Origin: Polytrichum commune
Lineage: Eukaryota; Streptophyta; Polytrichopsida; Polytrichales; Polytrichaceae
Direction of reading: 5' to 3'
NCBI GenBank assembly: GCA_950295325.1
Contig: OX485805.1
Span: 23,177,501 to 23,237,500 of the forward strand
Length of the DNA: 60,000 bases
This document shows positions 37,620 to 48,400 of this stretch, piece by piece. A program made the translations under genes and the position numbers. The notes under the pieces are model-generated. The model searched no databases. It was not told where the DNA came from and saw only the letters and a program-made list of their open reading frames with translations. Position 1 is the first letter of the stretch; every line of letters begins with the position of its first letter.

Positions 37620-40184
37620 ATATCCGGGTGTTGTCCGGTTATCTACGTCACAGGGGGTCTCTCCTGGGAGTCAGTGTGAAGTGGAACCATACTGGTTATC
37701 CCCTGCAGTGTGTGTGGTCCTAATTCCCGAATTTGCCAAATCTCAAAATTAGTGAGGGCTGAATTTTTTTACTGAGTGATACTAAATTCATGAATACATG
37801 CGCATTTATCATACATTTCGAGAAAATGGTGTGTGCTTCAAGTGTTGGTAAAGTGCATAATTTGTTTTTGGTGATCTCCAAGAGGCATCCTTTTCTTCTT
37901 TTCAATCAGCAACACGCACCCTTGAGGCATTTCCTAACACTAAGAAGTTGAAGAGAGCTTGCATTGAGAGTTTTTGGCACTTTAACGTGGTTGAGTATCC
38001 TCATAATAGTTTTGACAATTGTGGTAGCTAAGACTCAACATTTAGATGAGCGATTATGGGTTAACCTTCTAAGTTGACTTTGTGTTCCCCTAAATTTACC
38101 GCTCCAAAATTTGTAACAATTTTCATATTCATGATTTTTTTTAAATTGCATTTACCTAAAAAAATTATCTTTGCAAGAAAAATAGTCCCTAGCTGTTACT
38201 CCTCCTAAACAGATGCAAACTCTCTTGTTTTATTGGTTATAGGTGCCTCAACCTTAGTCTATCCAAATTATCTACTCATGAAGAAAAAGTTGTGCCATAA
38301 CTTAGATTCTCGACCCGCCTATACCCGTGGGACCAGTGACCGGCGACCGTGGCAGTCCTGAGAGTCCCCAACAAAGAGAAGAAGGAACTCGCCGCGCGTT
38401 GGATCTCATTTATGCCCTGCCCAACTTTGGAGTAAGCATTTCAAGATTCGTGGGTTCGTCGTAATCCGAGCTCTTGAATGTGTAGTTCAGGTTTTGACGT
38501 TTTGACCTCAGGGTTTAAGGATTTCAACCGTGTGCATATTTTGGCTTCTGGGTGCGCTTCAAGCCAATGTGAACCTGCAATAACAGGTTTGATATCATAT
38601 CTCCTCATCCTGATGCAAGCGCTCAGAGGGAGAGAAATTTCTAGGCTAAGGAGGATTGAATGGTCTGTAACAGAGAGTTAATATTCCCATTCACATTCTC
38701 ATCTGGTGAAGAAATTCTTCCTATTTTGGTTTTACTTGAGTAGATTGATTTTGCGTTGTTTATCTGTGCAATACAATGCAAGATGTTGTTGGAAGGTGCT
38801 CATCATCCAATGCAAAATCAATGTGCTACTTATTGATCTATAGTACTTGCTGAGCACATTGATACCAATGTCCAATTTAATTAGGTTATGAGGGGCGAAT
38901 CAATTTAGGATTCTCGTGCTGGATTTTCTATTATTGTGTCAATCACAAAGGTTAGGGTTGGGCGATTTTGAACATTTGGAATTTGGTGTCGAGGATTTGA
39001 AATGAGGAGAGTGTGTATGATTTTTGCTTAAATTTCGTGCTACGGGCGCGGATGTGGTGGTTGTGACTTGGTTTTAGGGATCCGAGGCTCTATCTTGAGA
39101 TCCAGTCGGTAGAGCAACTCCTATTGTCACTGTAAAAGAATTCTCTTAATAACCATTGGCTTTCAGAACTTTTTGGGTCAATGCCACATGCTCATCTAAC
39201 ACATCTAACACATAAAATCCATATATATATATATTATAAACTTTATAGTCCACTGGTTATTAGGAGAAAGAGAGAGGAGAAAGAGAAAGTCCTTTGCCTC
39301 CCAAGAATTGGGGTTTGGAAGGGGTTTAGAGGGTTACATCTCCCTCTCACCAACAGAGGGCAATAAGGATTTGGAAAATACATAGGCCTTGGGTGGAATG
39401 AGTATACCGTCTTACCCCCTTCCAGAAAAAACCTAGAAAGCTGATTATGAGAGAATCATCTTAATTGATTATAGGAGTGGCTCTTAGGGCTGGTGTCTGC
39501 TTGTAGGATGTTTTTGTATTTGATCATGTATGATATGAGAACTGAAAGGAATAAGCTAATTCTAGCTGCGCATACCCTGAAAGTGTGTGTGTTCTTTGAA
39601 GAATTAGTACTCTCTATTGTGAATGCTTGGAGTAACTTTTTTTTTATTGGTTTCTCTTCCAATGACAGAGTGAGAAGTCAATTACTAAAATTCAAAAATT
39701 TCAGAGTTCAAGCTGTATTCACTTTGCAAAAAATGATGTTATTTCGAAACATGTTTATATGTTGGGGTCTGTTTGTTGTTGGTGAACAACGGTCTGAAAA
39801 CTTGTCTGCACAGAAGAACGAGTGTTAGGATTGAGGACATTTTATATTGGCATGGATAGGTAGGTCGGAGTCCAAATTAGCATTGCACTATATAACGCCA
39901 AAAATTCGTACCTACATCCTGGTAAATATCCATTTAGCAATCTGCAGTCAAAGCCTTCGCTGAACATTCTGAATAATATATTTTGCTGCTTAATTTCTGC
40001 AGGGATTCAGTGGTTCAGGATGTGGAATGAGTGGAGCACTCTTCCGCTCTCTCCTTATCTTTATAGCTCACCTTGGATGCGACAACAAAATGAGATTGCA
40101 TTTCTGGAGCTATCAATTTCTCACGTTTATTATGGTGAGCTTCTTCGTAAAACTCAGGAAGACATGAATAGTCCTGCAATTTGA
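37620..40184. other. Intergenic, no gene seen
   Basis: No protein or RNA gene was recognised. The patch at about 38313-38470 is richer in GC and CpG than its surroundings and is open for about 50 codons in one + frame, but it has no ATG and matches nothing I know. A tRNA D-arm-like string near 39105-39116 has no matching B box. Confidence 0.5.
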
Positions 40185-40602
40185 AGGGTCCTTTACACCC
40201 AACCACCGTTCAGGTAGTTGACGGTTGTAGCTTACTTTCTTTGGTTTATTTTTGAGGGATAAGGAGGGATAAGGTGCATTGCTGACAACCATCACAACTA
40301 CAACTACTCTACCTTGCCCAACTACAATACAAGGTGTGTGGTTGCGATGGTGGGAGAGAACAACTTCAAGGCAAAAACACGGGAGAAGAGGATTTGAAGG
40401 AGTCGAGTACTCTTTGACAAAACTTTCCACTAGATTCCATATATTTTTTGTCTCCACTCCACGGTTGCACCAATAGGAGAGCAATAATCGAGGTCAAATC
40501 CACTCTCTAACTACAACTACAATGATACAAATCATAGTTGTGATTGAAAAGTAGGCCTCAACCCAAACCACAACCACTCGAGGAGTTGTGTGTAAACACC
40601 CT
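40185..40602 (+). mobile_element. MITE, 418 bp, apparently full length
   Basis: Left end AGGGTCCTTTACACCCAAC; right end GTTGTGTGTAAACACCCT, its near reverse complement. The same four bases, TTGA, flank both ends (40181-40184 and 40603-40606), a possible target duplication. It is homologous to the truncated copy in importin intron 23. It has no coding capacity. Confidence 0.75.
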
Positions 40603-40702
40603 TTGAAGATGCATGCACTTCACAAGGTGGTCGTTTGGATTTCCAGAAACTACTCTACAATGCAATTTTCTCTGAGTGCTTGTACAGTCCGTTTGTAAGA
40701 AA

Positions 40703-40825
40703 GGTGGTTTAAAACCCAAGGCCTTAACCCATATCCCATGTAAACTCCGAGGTTAAGTCACCAAAGGCCAGAACAGTACTTAGATGGGTGACCTTTCGAT
40801 GGGTGACCTTCCTAGCAATGGCACT
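40703..40825 (+). pseudogene. 5S rRNA-like fragment with duplicated C box
   Basis: The order ATCCCAT, AACTCCG, GGTTAAG, AGTACT, GATGGGTGACC follows the plant 5S rRNA body, including the internal promoter A-box and C-box region, at correct relative spacing. The C-box word GATGGGTGACC is present twice in a row. The 5' quarter and the last third match poorly. It is a single copy and not part of a 5S array, so it is either a dispersed 5S pseudogene or part of a 5S-derived SINE. Confidence 0.6.
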
Positions 40826-41119
40826 TGATTTGTGTTCACCTTCGTAAGGAGGCAGTATTCTTCAAGGCCGTCTAATTCTCGTGATGCGCATTGCGGGATT
40901 ACATGTAGACTTAGACCAACTCGAAGATGAAGCAACACCACGATTCACGCCTGTGGCAACACTGGAGTCATATTTTTTTTATTTTCTCTTTCTCTTTCTC
41001 TATTTGTAAAATAATTACTCAATTCTCATCGTCACTGATTACTTGTATACATCTCATTATGTTGGGGTTTTGGGATTATTTGCAGTTTGATAGTTACCGC
41101 CCGTGTTGCGATCGACAAA
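40826..41119 (+). other. Upstream region of the PPR gene
   Basis: Contains CT-rich strings around 40970-41005. A good 3' splice-site string, TTATTTGCAG, ends at 41085, so a 5' UTR intron is possible. The frame upstream of the ATG at 41120 has no conserved sequence. Confidence 0.4.
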
Positions 41120-43303
41120 ATGGTTGCTTTTCCTACAGTTCTGAAAGGAGTCCACTACTTATGTTTCCACGCCGGCAGAACCGTTCGGACACTAACCAGA
41201 AAGAGCGGAACACTCGATCTGTTGAATCATCAACAATCCAACAACAACAACAACAATGTAGATTCCTATACATGTGTGAAAGGTTTGATGAAGTGCATCG
41301 CAACAAAAGACCTTGCTTTGGGGAGGGAGGTCCACCATGGGATCATTCGCAACAACTTACATCTCAACATATACGTCGTCAACACGCTCATAAGAATGTA
41401 CGCACTTTGCGGCGAGTTAGCCGACGCCCGCCAAATCTTTAATGAAATGGTGAAACGAGATATTGTTTCGTGGAACACAATGGTGGGAGGTTATGCACAA
41501 CGTGGGCATGCGAGGGAAGCGTTTGCATTGTTTTGTCAAATGCAGCATGAAGGTTTGAAACCAAATCGAATCACGTACTTGAGCATTCTCCCCGCGTGTG
41601 CTTCCCCGGCCACTTTGAAATGGGGCAAGGAGGTTCATGCTCACATTGTCAGTGCAGGATACCAATCGGACGTTCGGGTTGAAACCGCCCTTCTGAAAAT
41701 GTATGCGAAATGCGGCAGCATGAAGGATGCGCGAGAGATTTTCGACCGAATGGCGACGACGACGCGGGACGTCGTGTCGTGGACTGTGTTGATTGGGGGT
41801 TATGCAAAGAGTGGTCTCGGGGATGAGGCTTTCAAACTTTTTGATCAGATGCAACAAGAAGGTGTGGCGCCGAACCGAATCACGTACTTGAGTGTTTTGA
41901 ACGCGTGTGCGAATCCGTCGAATTTGGAGTGGGGGAAAAAAATCCATTCTCACGCGTTGGGAGCCGGGTTTGTGTCGGATGGGAGCGTCGGCAATGCGCT
42001 CGTGAACATGTACGCAAAATGTGGAAGCATGGAAGACGCGAGACAAGTTTTCGACGGAATGGTCAAACGAGACGTCGTCTCGTGGACGGCAATGATCGGC
42101 GGGTATGCGGAAAGTGGGCAATCCGAAAAAGCTTTTCAAATGTTTCAAGAAATGCAACAACATGGGTTGCAACCGAATCGGATCACGTACATGACCGTTT
42201 TGAACGCTTGCACGAGCTCGGGAGCTTTGGATTGGGTGAAGGAGATTCACACTCACATCGTCGAAAGCGGGTTAACCTCCGACACGAGCGTTAACAACGC
42301 TCTCGTCAACATGTATGCAAAATGTGGAAGTATTGAAGATGCTCGCGTAGTGTTTGATGAAATGGGCTCGAAACGAGATATCATTTCATGGAATGCCATG
42401 ATCGGAGGGTACGCGCTTCACGGGAGGGGACAAGATGCACTTCGAATCTTTGAGGAGATGCTTAGGGTCAGGGTTAGGCCTGACGCGGTGACTTTTGTTA
42501 GTGTTCTTTCAGCTTGCAGCCATGCGGGGTTAGTGGAAGAAGGTCACCGATATTTCACCTCGATGTCACGAGTTCACGGCCTCACACCAAGAATGGACCA
42601 CTATAGTTGTATGGTCGACATCCTCGGTCGCGCCGGGTATTTACACGAAGCGGAAAAAATCATCAAAGAGATGCCGGTGCGAGCCACCGCTTCAATTTGG
42701 GGAGCTTTACTCGGAGCTTGCCGAACCCACGGCGATGTGATTCGCGCCGAACAAGCCGCGGAACAATGTTTGTTGCTTGACTCACAAAATTCGGGAACTT
42801 ACATTTTGCTTGCGAACACTTACGCGGCGGCCGGTAAGTGGGACAGTGTGGCGAAAGTGCGAAAACTTATGGTGGAAAGAGGTGTGAAGAAGGACCCGGG
42901 ACGCAGTTGGATCGAAATCGACAAACGGGTACATTCTTTTATTGCAGACGACAAGTCGCACCCGCAAACGGAAGAAATATACGCAGAGTTGCAGAGATTG
43001 ACGAAGGAGATGAAAAATGCGGGGTACATATTTGACACGCAATCTGTGATTCATGAATTGGATGAGCAGGAAAAGCAGGAAGCAATTTGCCACCATAGCG
43101 AGAAGCTCGCAATTGCGTATGGGCTTGTGAGCACACCGCCTGAAACACCGATCCGTGTTTTCAAAAACCTTCGAGTCTGTGCTGATTGTCATTCTGCGAC
43201 CAAGTTCATCTCCAAACTTATGCACAGGGAGATTATTGCGAGGGATTCAAACCGATTTCATCACTTTAAGGATGGGGTTTGCTCTTGTGGTGATTACTGG
43301 TAG
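41120..43303 (+). CDS. PLS-class pentatricopeptide repeat protein with E and DYW domains
   Basis: Intronless, 727 residues. Residues 1-45 are basic and Ser/Thr-bearing and look like an organelle targeting peptide; an Asn run (41-46) comes from a CAA/AAC microsatellite. PPR motifs of the P, L and S kinds fill about 47-500, with very similar modules such as NALVNMYAKCGSMEDAR repeated. The E/E+ region covers about 527-625, with a PG box at GRSWIEI (594-600). The DYW cytidine deaminase domain ends exactly in DYW: H659-S-E661 is the zinc and catalytic HxE, C687-C690 the CxxC, and H714-H715 with C721-C723 the second zinc site. In this family it edits specific C residues in mitochondrial or plastid RNA. 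All deaminase residues are present, so it should be able to act alone. The RNA target is not known. The ATG at 41120 has A at -3 and G at +4. Confidence 0.95.
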   Translation: MVAFPTVLKGVHYLCFHAGRTVRTLTRKSGTLDLLNHQQSNNNNNNVDSYTCVKGLMKCIATKDLALGREVHHGIIRNNLHLNIYVVNTLIRMYALCGELADARQIFNEMVKRDIVSWNTMVGGYAQRGHAREAFALFCQMQHEGLKPNRITYLSILPACASPATLKWGKEVHAHIVSAGYQSDVRVETALLKMYAKCGSMKDAREIFDRMATTTRDVVSWTVLIGGYAKSGLGDEAFKLFDQMQQEGVAPNRITYLSVLNACANPSNLEWGKKIHSHALGAGFVSDGSVGNALVNMYAKCGSMEDARQVFDGMVKRDVVSWTAMIGGYAESGQSEKAFQMFQEMQQHGLQPNRITYMTVLNACTSSGALDWVKEIHTHIVESGLTSDTSVNNALVNMYAKCGSIEDARVVFDEMGSKRDIISWNAMIGGYALHGRGQDALRIFEEMLRVRVRPDAVTFVSVLSACSHAGLVEEGHRYFTSMSRVHGLTPRMDHYSCMVDILGRAGYLHEAEKIIKEMPVRATASIWGALLGACRTHGDVIRAEQAAEQCLLLDSQNSGTYILLANTYAAAGKWDSVAKVRKLMVERGVKKDPGRSWIEIDKRVHSFIADDKSHPQTEEIYAELQRLTKEMKNAGYIFDTQSVIHELDEQEKQEAICHHSEKLAIAYGLVSTPPETPIRVFKNLRVCADCHSATKFISKLMHREIIARDSNRFHHFKDGVCSCGDYW

Positions 43304-43493
43304 CATTCTGGTGTTAGATATAAACCCATAAACCCTAAACCCTGAGGTTCCGGTGACAAGGCTGTATTTGATTCCAGACATATTTGATCTCTGAAACCCA
43401 TAAACTTGTGACCAAGAATAAGCCAAGTGACAACTTGTACATGTGCAATACATCAGACGAGTCGCTTGCTTCTTTTTGTGACAGGAAATTTGT

Positions 43494-43676
43494 ATGCATA
43501 GGGACATCGTTGTGAGAGATTCAAATCTTGTTCATAACTTCAAAGGTGAGGTTTGCTCTTGTGGTGATTCCTGGTAGCAAATCCAGTTTAGGAATTAACC
43601 CTCAAATTCTAAACCCTGAACGATGACGTTTTGGTGACAAGACTGTATTTGATCTGTGGAACCAATAATCTTGTGA
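43494..43676 (+). pseudogene. Partial copy 1 of the PPR gene 3' end
   Basis: 43494-43577 reads in frame as a copy of the DYW tail: MHRDIV, then VRDSN, then CSCGDSW and a stop, so the final DYW is DSW. The following bases match the 3' flank of the PPR gene (CTGTATTTGATCT, CTTGTGACCA). It has no upstream PPR sequence and cannot be a gene. Confidence 0.85.
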
Positions 43677-43865
43677 CCAGTTCATCTCCAAACTTTTGCA
43701 CAGGGAGGACATTGTTGCAAGAGGTTCAAACTGTTCTCATCACTTCAAGGATGGGCTTTGTTCTTGTGATTATTGGTAGCATCCAGGTGTTAGATTTAAA
43801 CCCTAAGCCCTGAGATTCGGGTGTCAAGGCTGTACTTGATTTCAGACATATTTGATCTCTGAACC
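43677..43865 (+). pseudogene. Partial copy 2 of the PPR gene 3' end
   Basis: 43681-43779 is open and reads FISKLLHRED, then HHFKDGLCSCDYW and a stop. Relative to the parent the glycine before DYW is lost. The same 3' flank follows (GACATATTTGATCTCTGAA). The join to copy 1 falls at GTGACCAG|TTCATCTCC, where parent and flank share the word GACCA. Confidence 0.85.
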
Positions 43866-44433
43866 CTGGTGTTGTTTACACAGGCATTTGCATTTTAGCA
43901 AGGGGCCTTGGAGCATGGGCAATTGTATTCAACTATAATTCAGAACATGGAATTGATACTTACTCAATATTCTAGCACATGGATGGAATTAGAAGCTTTT
44001 GTTAAAAAGATTGAGCTGATGGATTCCATGAAGACTCATTGCTTAATGATTTTGTTAGCTTGGGGGTTTCCTTTGTTCCTCTGTCAGTACACATTTTTTC
44101 AATGTCATAACCTTGTCACACATCTGTGACGCAGGTAACTGACAAGCTGCAAGTTTAAGGACCGGCCTAAAGGAACACACCCAAGAAACAAAATAACAAT
44201 CAGATAAGAATCTGTAACAGGTGATCTTTTGACTTGATGCTGATTTTGAATATTCAAACTGACAACGACTTGTGTGGTTTGCAAATGCTAACCATTAGAA
44301 AATTCCTGATTTGATTCAATGGGAAAAATTGCAATGACGAATTGTGAGGTTTGTAATTTCTAACCAGATGAGTCAACTCCCACTTTGATCCAATAGAATG
44401 AAATGAAACGAAATTGATTTAAAAGTTCGGGAC

Positions 44434-44590
44434 ATTAAATGGTCATATAGGTTCTTCTCAACTAAGTTGGCTATTGAACCTAGAATGGATAACATATTTT
44501 GAGCACATAGTCCAATCCTTTTATGTCTTTTTAGTGGTCATTCTTACATCCACACCTGACCACAAATTCAAGTTGACAGTATTGGTGGTG
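44434..44590 (+). repeat. Third copy of the P450 intron 2 LTR-like repeat
   Basis: It shares AAATGGTCATATA, CTATTGAAC, TAGAATG, ATAGTCCAATC and GACCACAAAT with 5009-5275, in the same orientation. It is a solo fragment. Confidence 0.6.
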
Positions 44591-44699
44591 ACAATGTTGC
44601 AAGTCCAGCAGTGACATTTCCATCTGATTGAATTATTGCTAAATACTATCTTCAGAACAAGAGCAATTAGCAACATCGTTTTCATCTCTATGGGGTTTT

Positions 44700-44935
44700 C
44701 TCTTATTGGAGCATTATTCAGGTGTACATATATAAACCTCAAACCTTAAATCCTAAATTCTGAGAATCTGGTGACAAGTCTGCATTTGATTTCAGACATA
44801 TTTGATCTCTGAAACCCATAAACTTGTGACCAAGATCAACCCATGTGACGACTGGTACATGTGGAATAAAAATAAGGCTTGTGTCAAACACTTCTTTTTG
44901 TGGCAGGCAATGTGTGTGGATCTACTTGAGAGTGT
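44700..44935 (+). repeat. Partial copy 3 of the PPR 3' flank
   Basis: It matches the PPR 3' flank from GGTGACAAG through GACATATTTGATCTCTGAAACCCATAAACTTGTGACCAAGA (given as position words at about 44771-44836) and on to the TTCTTTTTGTG string seen before copy 1. Only flank sequence is present, with no DYW codons. It sits about 1 kb beyond the other copies. Confidence 0.75.
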
Positions 44936-45424
44936 CTTTAATTGTTATGGTGACCTTCCCATAGTGATTACATTCTGCACCATGAATAAGTGACCTTAGC
45001 TTGTCCACCTATTTCTAGTCCTCTCTGACGATGACAAGTTCTTATGTAACATAGTGTAGTTATACAATAAGGGACTGACAAATGACAATGACAACCCTAT
45101 TTCATAGTAAATGGTTTTGCAAAAACAATTCCAGTCTTCAAAACTCCAGTAAAACCTCTACAAAGCTTCAACTTCATTCAGAGAAGCAGGTGAGCCTTCA
45201 AATGTGTTGAGTCTGTTTAAATCTCAAAACCAAAGTTTCATTTGATTGTACAAAATGCAGCAACAACAGAGGAGAGGTCGACATGAAAGGTAACCTCTTT
45301 CAAATTTGTACACCTCTTTCTAGGCTTCAATATACAACTAAATTTGTGTGTCAAGGGAACTAAACAAATCATCTGCAGCAGGTCAACTTGCGCACATTAA
45401 GAAAGATTATGCCATGAAGAGGCC

Positions 45425-48400
45425 TTACAACTTCCGTCCCCTGTAATATCGACAGAAGCAAAAAGTGGCAATACCTACAGCAACCAGCGCCACTAATCCG
45501 ACAGCAATGTATGTTGTGTAAAAAGGTAGAACCATTTTTCCTGCAAAACAAAACAAAAACCAAAAAACAGCAAACCTGCAAGAATTTAGTGTGGTTGAGT
45601 GTGGTTGAGTGTGGTTGAGTGTGGTCTTAAGTATATGTAAGTTAAGTTACATACCCAAAGCATATAAGAAAATAACAAACTAATGAAATTTTGAACCAAA
45701 TCTTGAACAAAAGAAAACTAGACAATTAACAAAACTCAATAGTCCAAACTAGCCTCCTTAACCAATAACACTCACATTTGAATGTTGGATACACAAAATA
45801 AATCGACCATGATTCCATTTTGTGCAAATTTCATATACCCAAAACCAACCTTGAACCCCCAAAATGTATAACTGTGGTACATAAGGTCGGTTTTAGGTTA
45901 TGTGTTGATTTTGGGATTGCCTACCAGCTATTCTAAATCACTGTAGCCAATCCCCAATATTTGTGGAATCCAAACAAAATAAGTTTATTGAGCAGCAAGA
46001 AACGCAAAGATTTGTAGTTGTGTAAGTTAGGACACATCCAACTCCCTTCTTTCCATGATTACCAGAACTTGAAGAACCTGAAGAACTTTGCAATAAAGAT
46101 CTGTGATGGAGAAGGCGACGGCTTGTTAAACCAAAATGCCAATGTGGCTCACTGCACAAAAGTCACCCAAGTGTAACTTACTCAAAGTGGTTATAAGGAA
46201 CTCTTAAGTATTACTCTAAGTAAAATTAACAGAATCAAGTTTAGCATTTTGCTAGAAATGTGCAACTTGTAGAATTAAATTAGGGGATAATAAATCTTCA
46301 AGGAATTACTTTTCTCATGAGAGTTATTGTTGCATGTGACTTGTTTCCCTGTGTCCAATACTAAATTACATAACCAAAATTTGGACATAGTGTGCTTTCA
46401 AAAATGAGCAGTACTTCAATGCATTGAAAACAGAGCAGTGTAATACATATATACTCACCTAGAGGTCTTTGTACCTCCTGTAAGAGATTGCAGTGAATTC
46501 AAAAGCTTTGGGTTGTTGGAGAAGTTCCTGGAAAGTAGCAACAGGGTCATCAGAATGGGACATATATATATGCTTAAATTGGGTTTTCTTCAAATAAATG
46601 TGTTGATCATAGGTAGGAGTACTTGTTTCAGCTTTCATATTGTGACCTGGAGTGAAGGAATTATTTTCTGTACATCATCTGATGACTGCAAACCTTACAA
46701 ATTCATAACATAAACCATAGAAAGATCACTCTATCCTTCAATAAAAAAAAAATGGAGCAAATGTGTCTTCATTGAAGCAATCCAGAACTCTTGTTGGAAG
46801 GAAATAAAAACTATGCTTACACAGAATTAAGATTCTTGAGGCTTGGCAACAGGAAGGAGGTATCTCCAGAAAGGTCACACCCCGAAAGATCTCTGCAAAT
46901 TCAATAATACAAATTGAATGAAATACATGTAGTCAACTAATTGCTAGTAAGCAACAAAATCAGGGCTAAGAATCCAAGCAAACATCTGATGTTATCACTT
47001 CAAAACAAAACAAAAAACTTGAGGATGAACACCTAGCTTTCCGCAATTAACCGAATTCAGAATCATAAAGAGCATAAGTAAATATTTGAGTAGCTCTTGA
47101 GGGACTGAGGAAGATAGATTGCAGCACTTGAAAATATAAATAGAAATAGTGAGGAAGTGAGTAGATATAGTCTTACAGCTTAATGAGTTGGTGTAGGGAG
47201 CCAATCAGTTTGGGGATGGTGCCTGTCAACATGGAATTTCCAGACAAATCTCTGCATAAAATACAAGGGTGGCAATTACACTCCCTTTTTAAATAGTTGT
47301 TTCTAAACCATTAATATCTAATGCATCTAGTGAATTGATGATTTGTAATTTCACAAAGAGGACATATCAATTCATTCTTGGAAAGAGGGCATTGACAAGA
47401 ATCTATTGATACCAACCATTCCATTGTGTCTGAATTAAAAGAGGTCTACATTGTCAAATGTAATCTTCAAGACCAAGTAGAAGCACAAAAAATTAAATCA
47501 GGGCTCACAATCCAGACTCACTAGGTAATTATGTTCGCTTCTACAAAAACCTATTGAATCTCTTAGAATCTATAGTCTTAAAATTGCTTATCCATTTAAG
47601 ACAAAAGCAAATCCAAAATAAAATGCTTAAAGGAGCTTCAAACTAGGTTCCAAAAGGTGCTTGACCCCACAAGTTGCATTCTCAGACCTTGTATCGTTTC
47701 TCAAACTCTTTGAAGTCCAAAATTTGGTGAATGGCTTCTGTTCATAATGAACAATTTTTTGGCCCACAAAAGCATCATCACTGAGCTATTGACAATTTAC
47801 TTAGGCCCCCATGAATATCTTAAAAGAACAAATTGGGGAAACCTTATCTTGATCAAAGCCTCAAGAATATTGAGGTAATTCAAAGCCCAAGGATGACTTA
47901 CAGTGACCTCAAGTTGCGAAGGTTGCCAATTTCTGGTGGGATGATTCCAACAAGGTTCAAGTTGCTCAAATTCCTGTTGAATCAAATGATGGTATCGTCA
48001 AAAGGTATACCTTTGGGATATGCATGTATAAATGAGCAAAGGTGCATTAAATTCACCAAAAACAACATTTTGCATCACAAGAGAAGGAATGACCCGGGGT
48101 GCCAATTAATCACTTTCAATGCTTCTAATGGATTGATCATTTTTTTATTTCACAAACTAGAGAAGCAACATGCTTGGAACGAGGGAGGTCATTGAGAGGA
48201 ATCCATTGATATCATTTGTAAATGAAATGGGAGAGTTGTACACTTTCAAATGTCAAAGTTTTTAAAACTAATCCAAAGCAAATATTCCAAAAAGCAAGGG
48301 TCTGTAGGTCATAATCTAGACCCCAAGAAGGAATTTCTTTTCACTTCTACGAAAGTGTTTAACATATGCTTACAATCCAAAAGCAACTCCAAAAGAGTGT

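Larger units (their letters stand above)
43866..45424. other. Intergenic between the PPR and LRR genes
   Basis: Apart from the PPR-flank copy and the LTR-like fragment listed separately, no gene was recognised. The end nearest 45424 should be the 3' UTR of the minus-strand LRR gene. Confidence 0.5.

Noticed and set aside
39090-39130. tRNA-like D-arm string
   Set aside because: CAGTCGGTAGAGCA resembles a D-arm, but no anticodon stem or T-arm can be formed downstream.
41417-42256. 279-codon minus-strand frame under the PPR gene
   Set aside because: A shadow of the repetitive PPR coding sequence, with no domain of its own.
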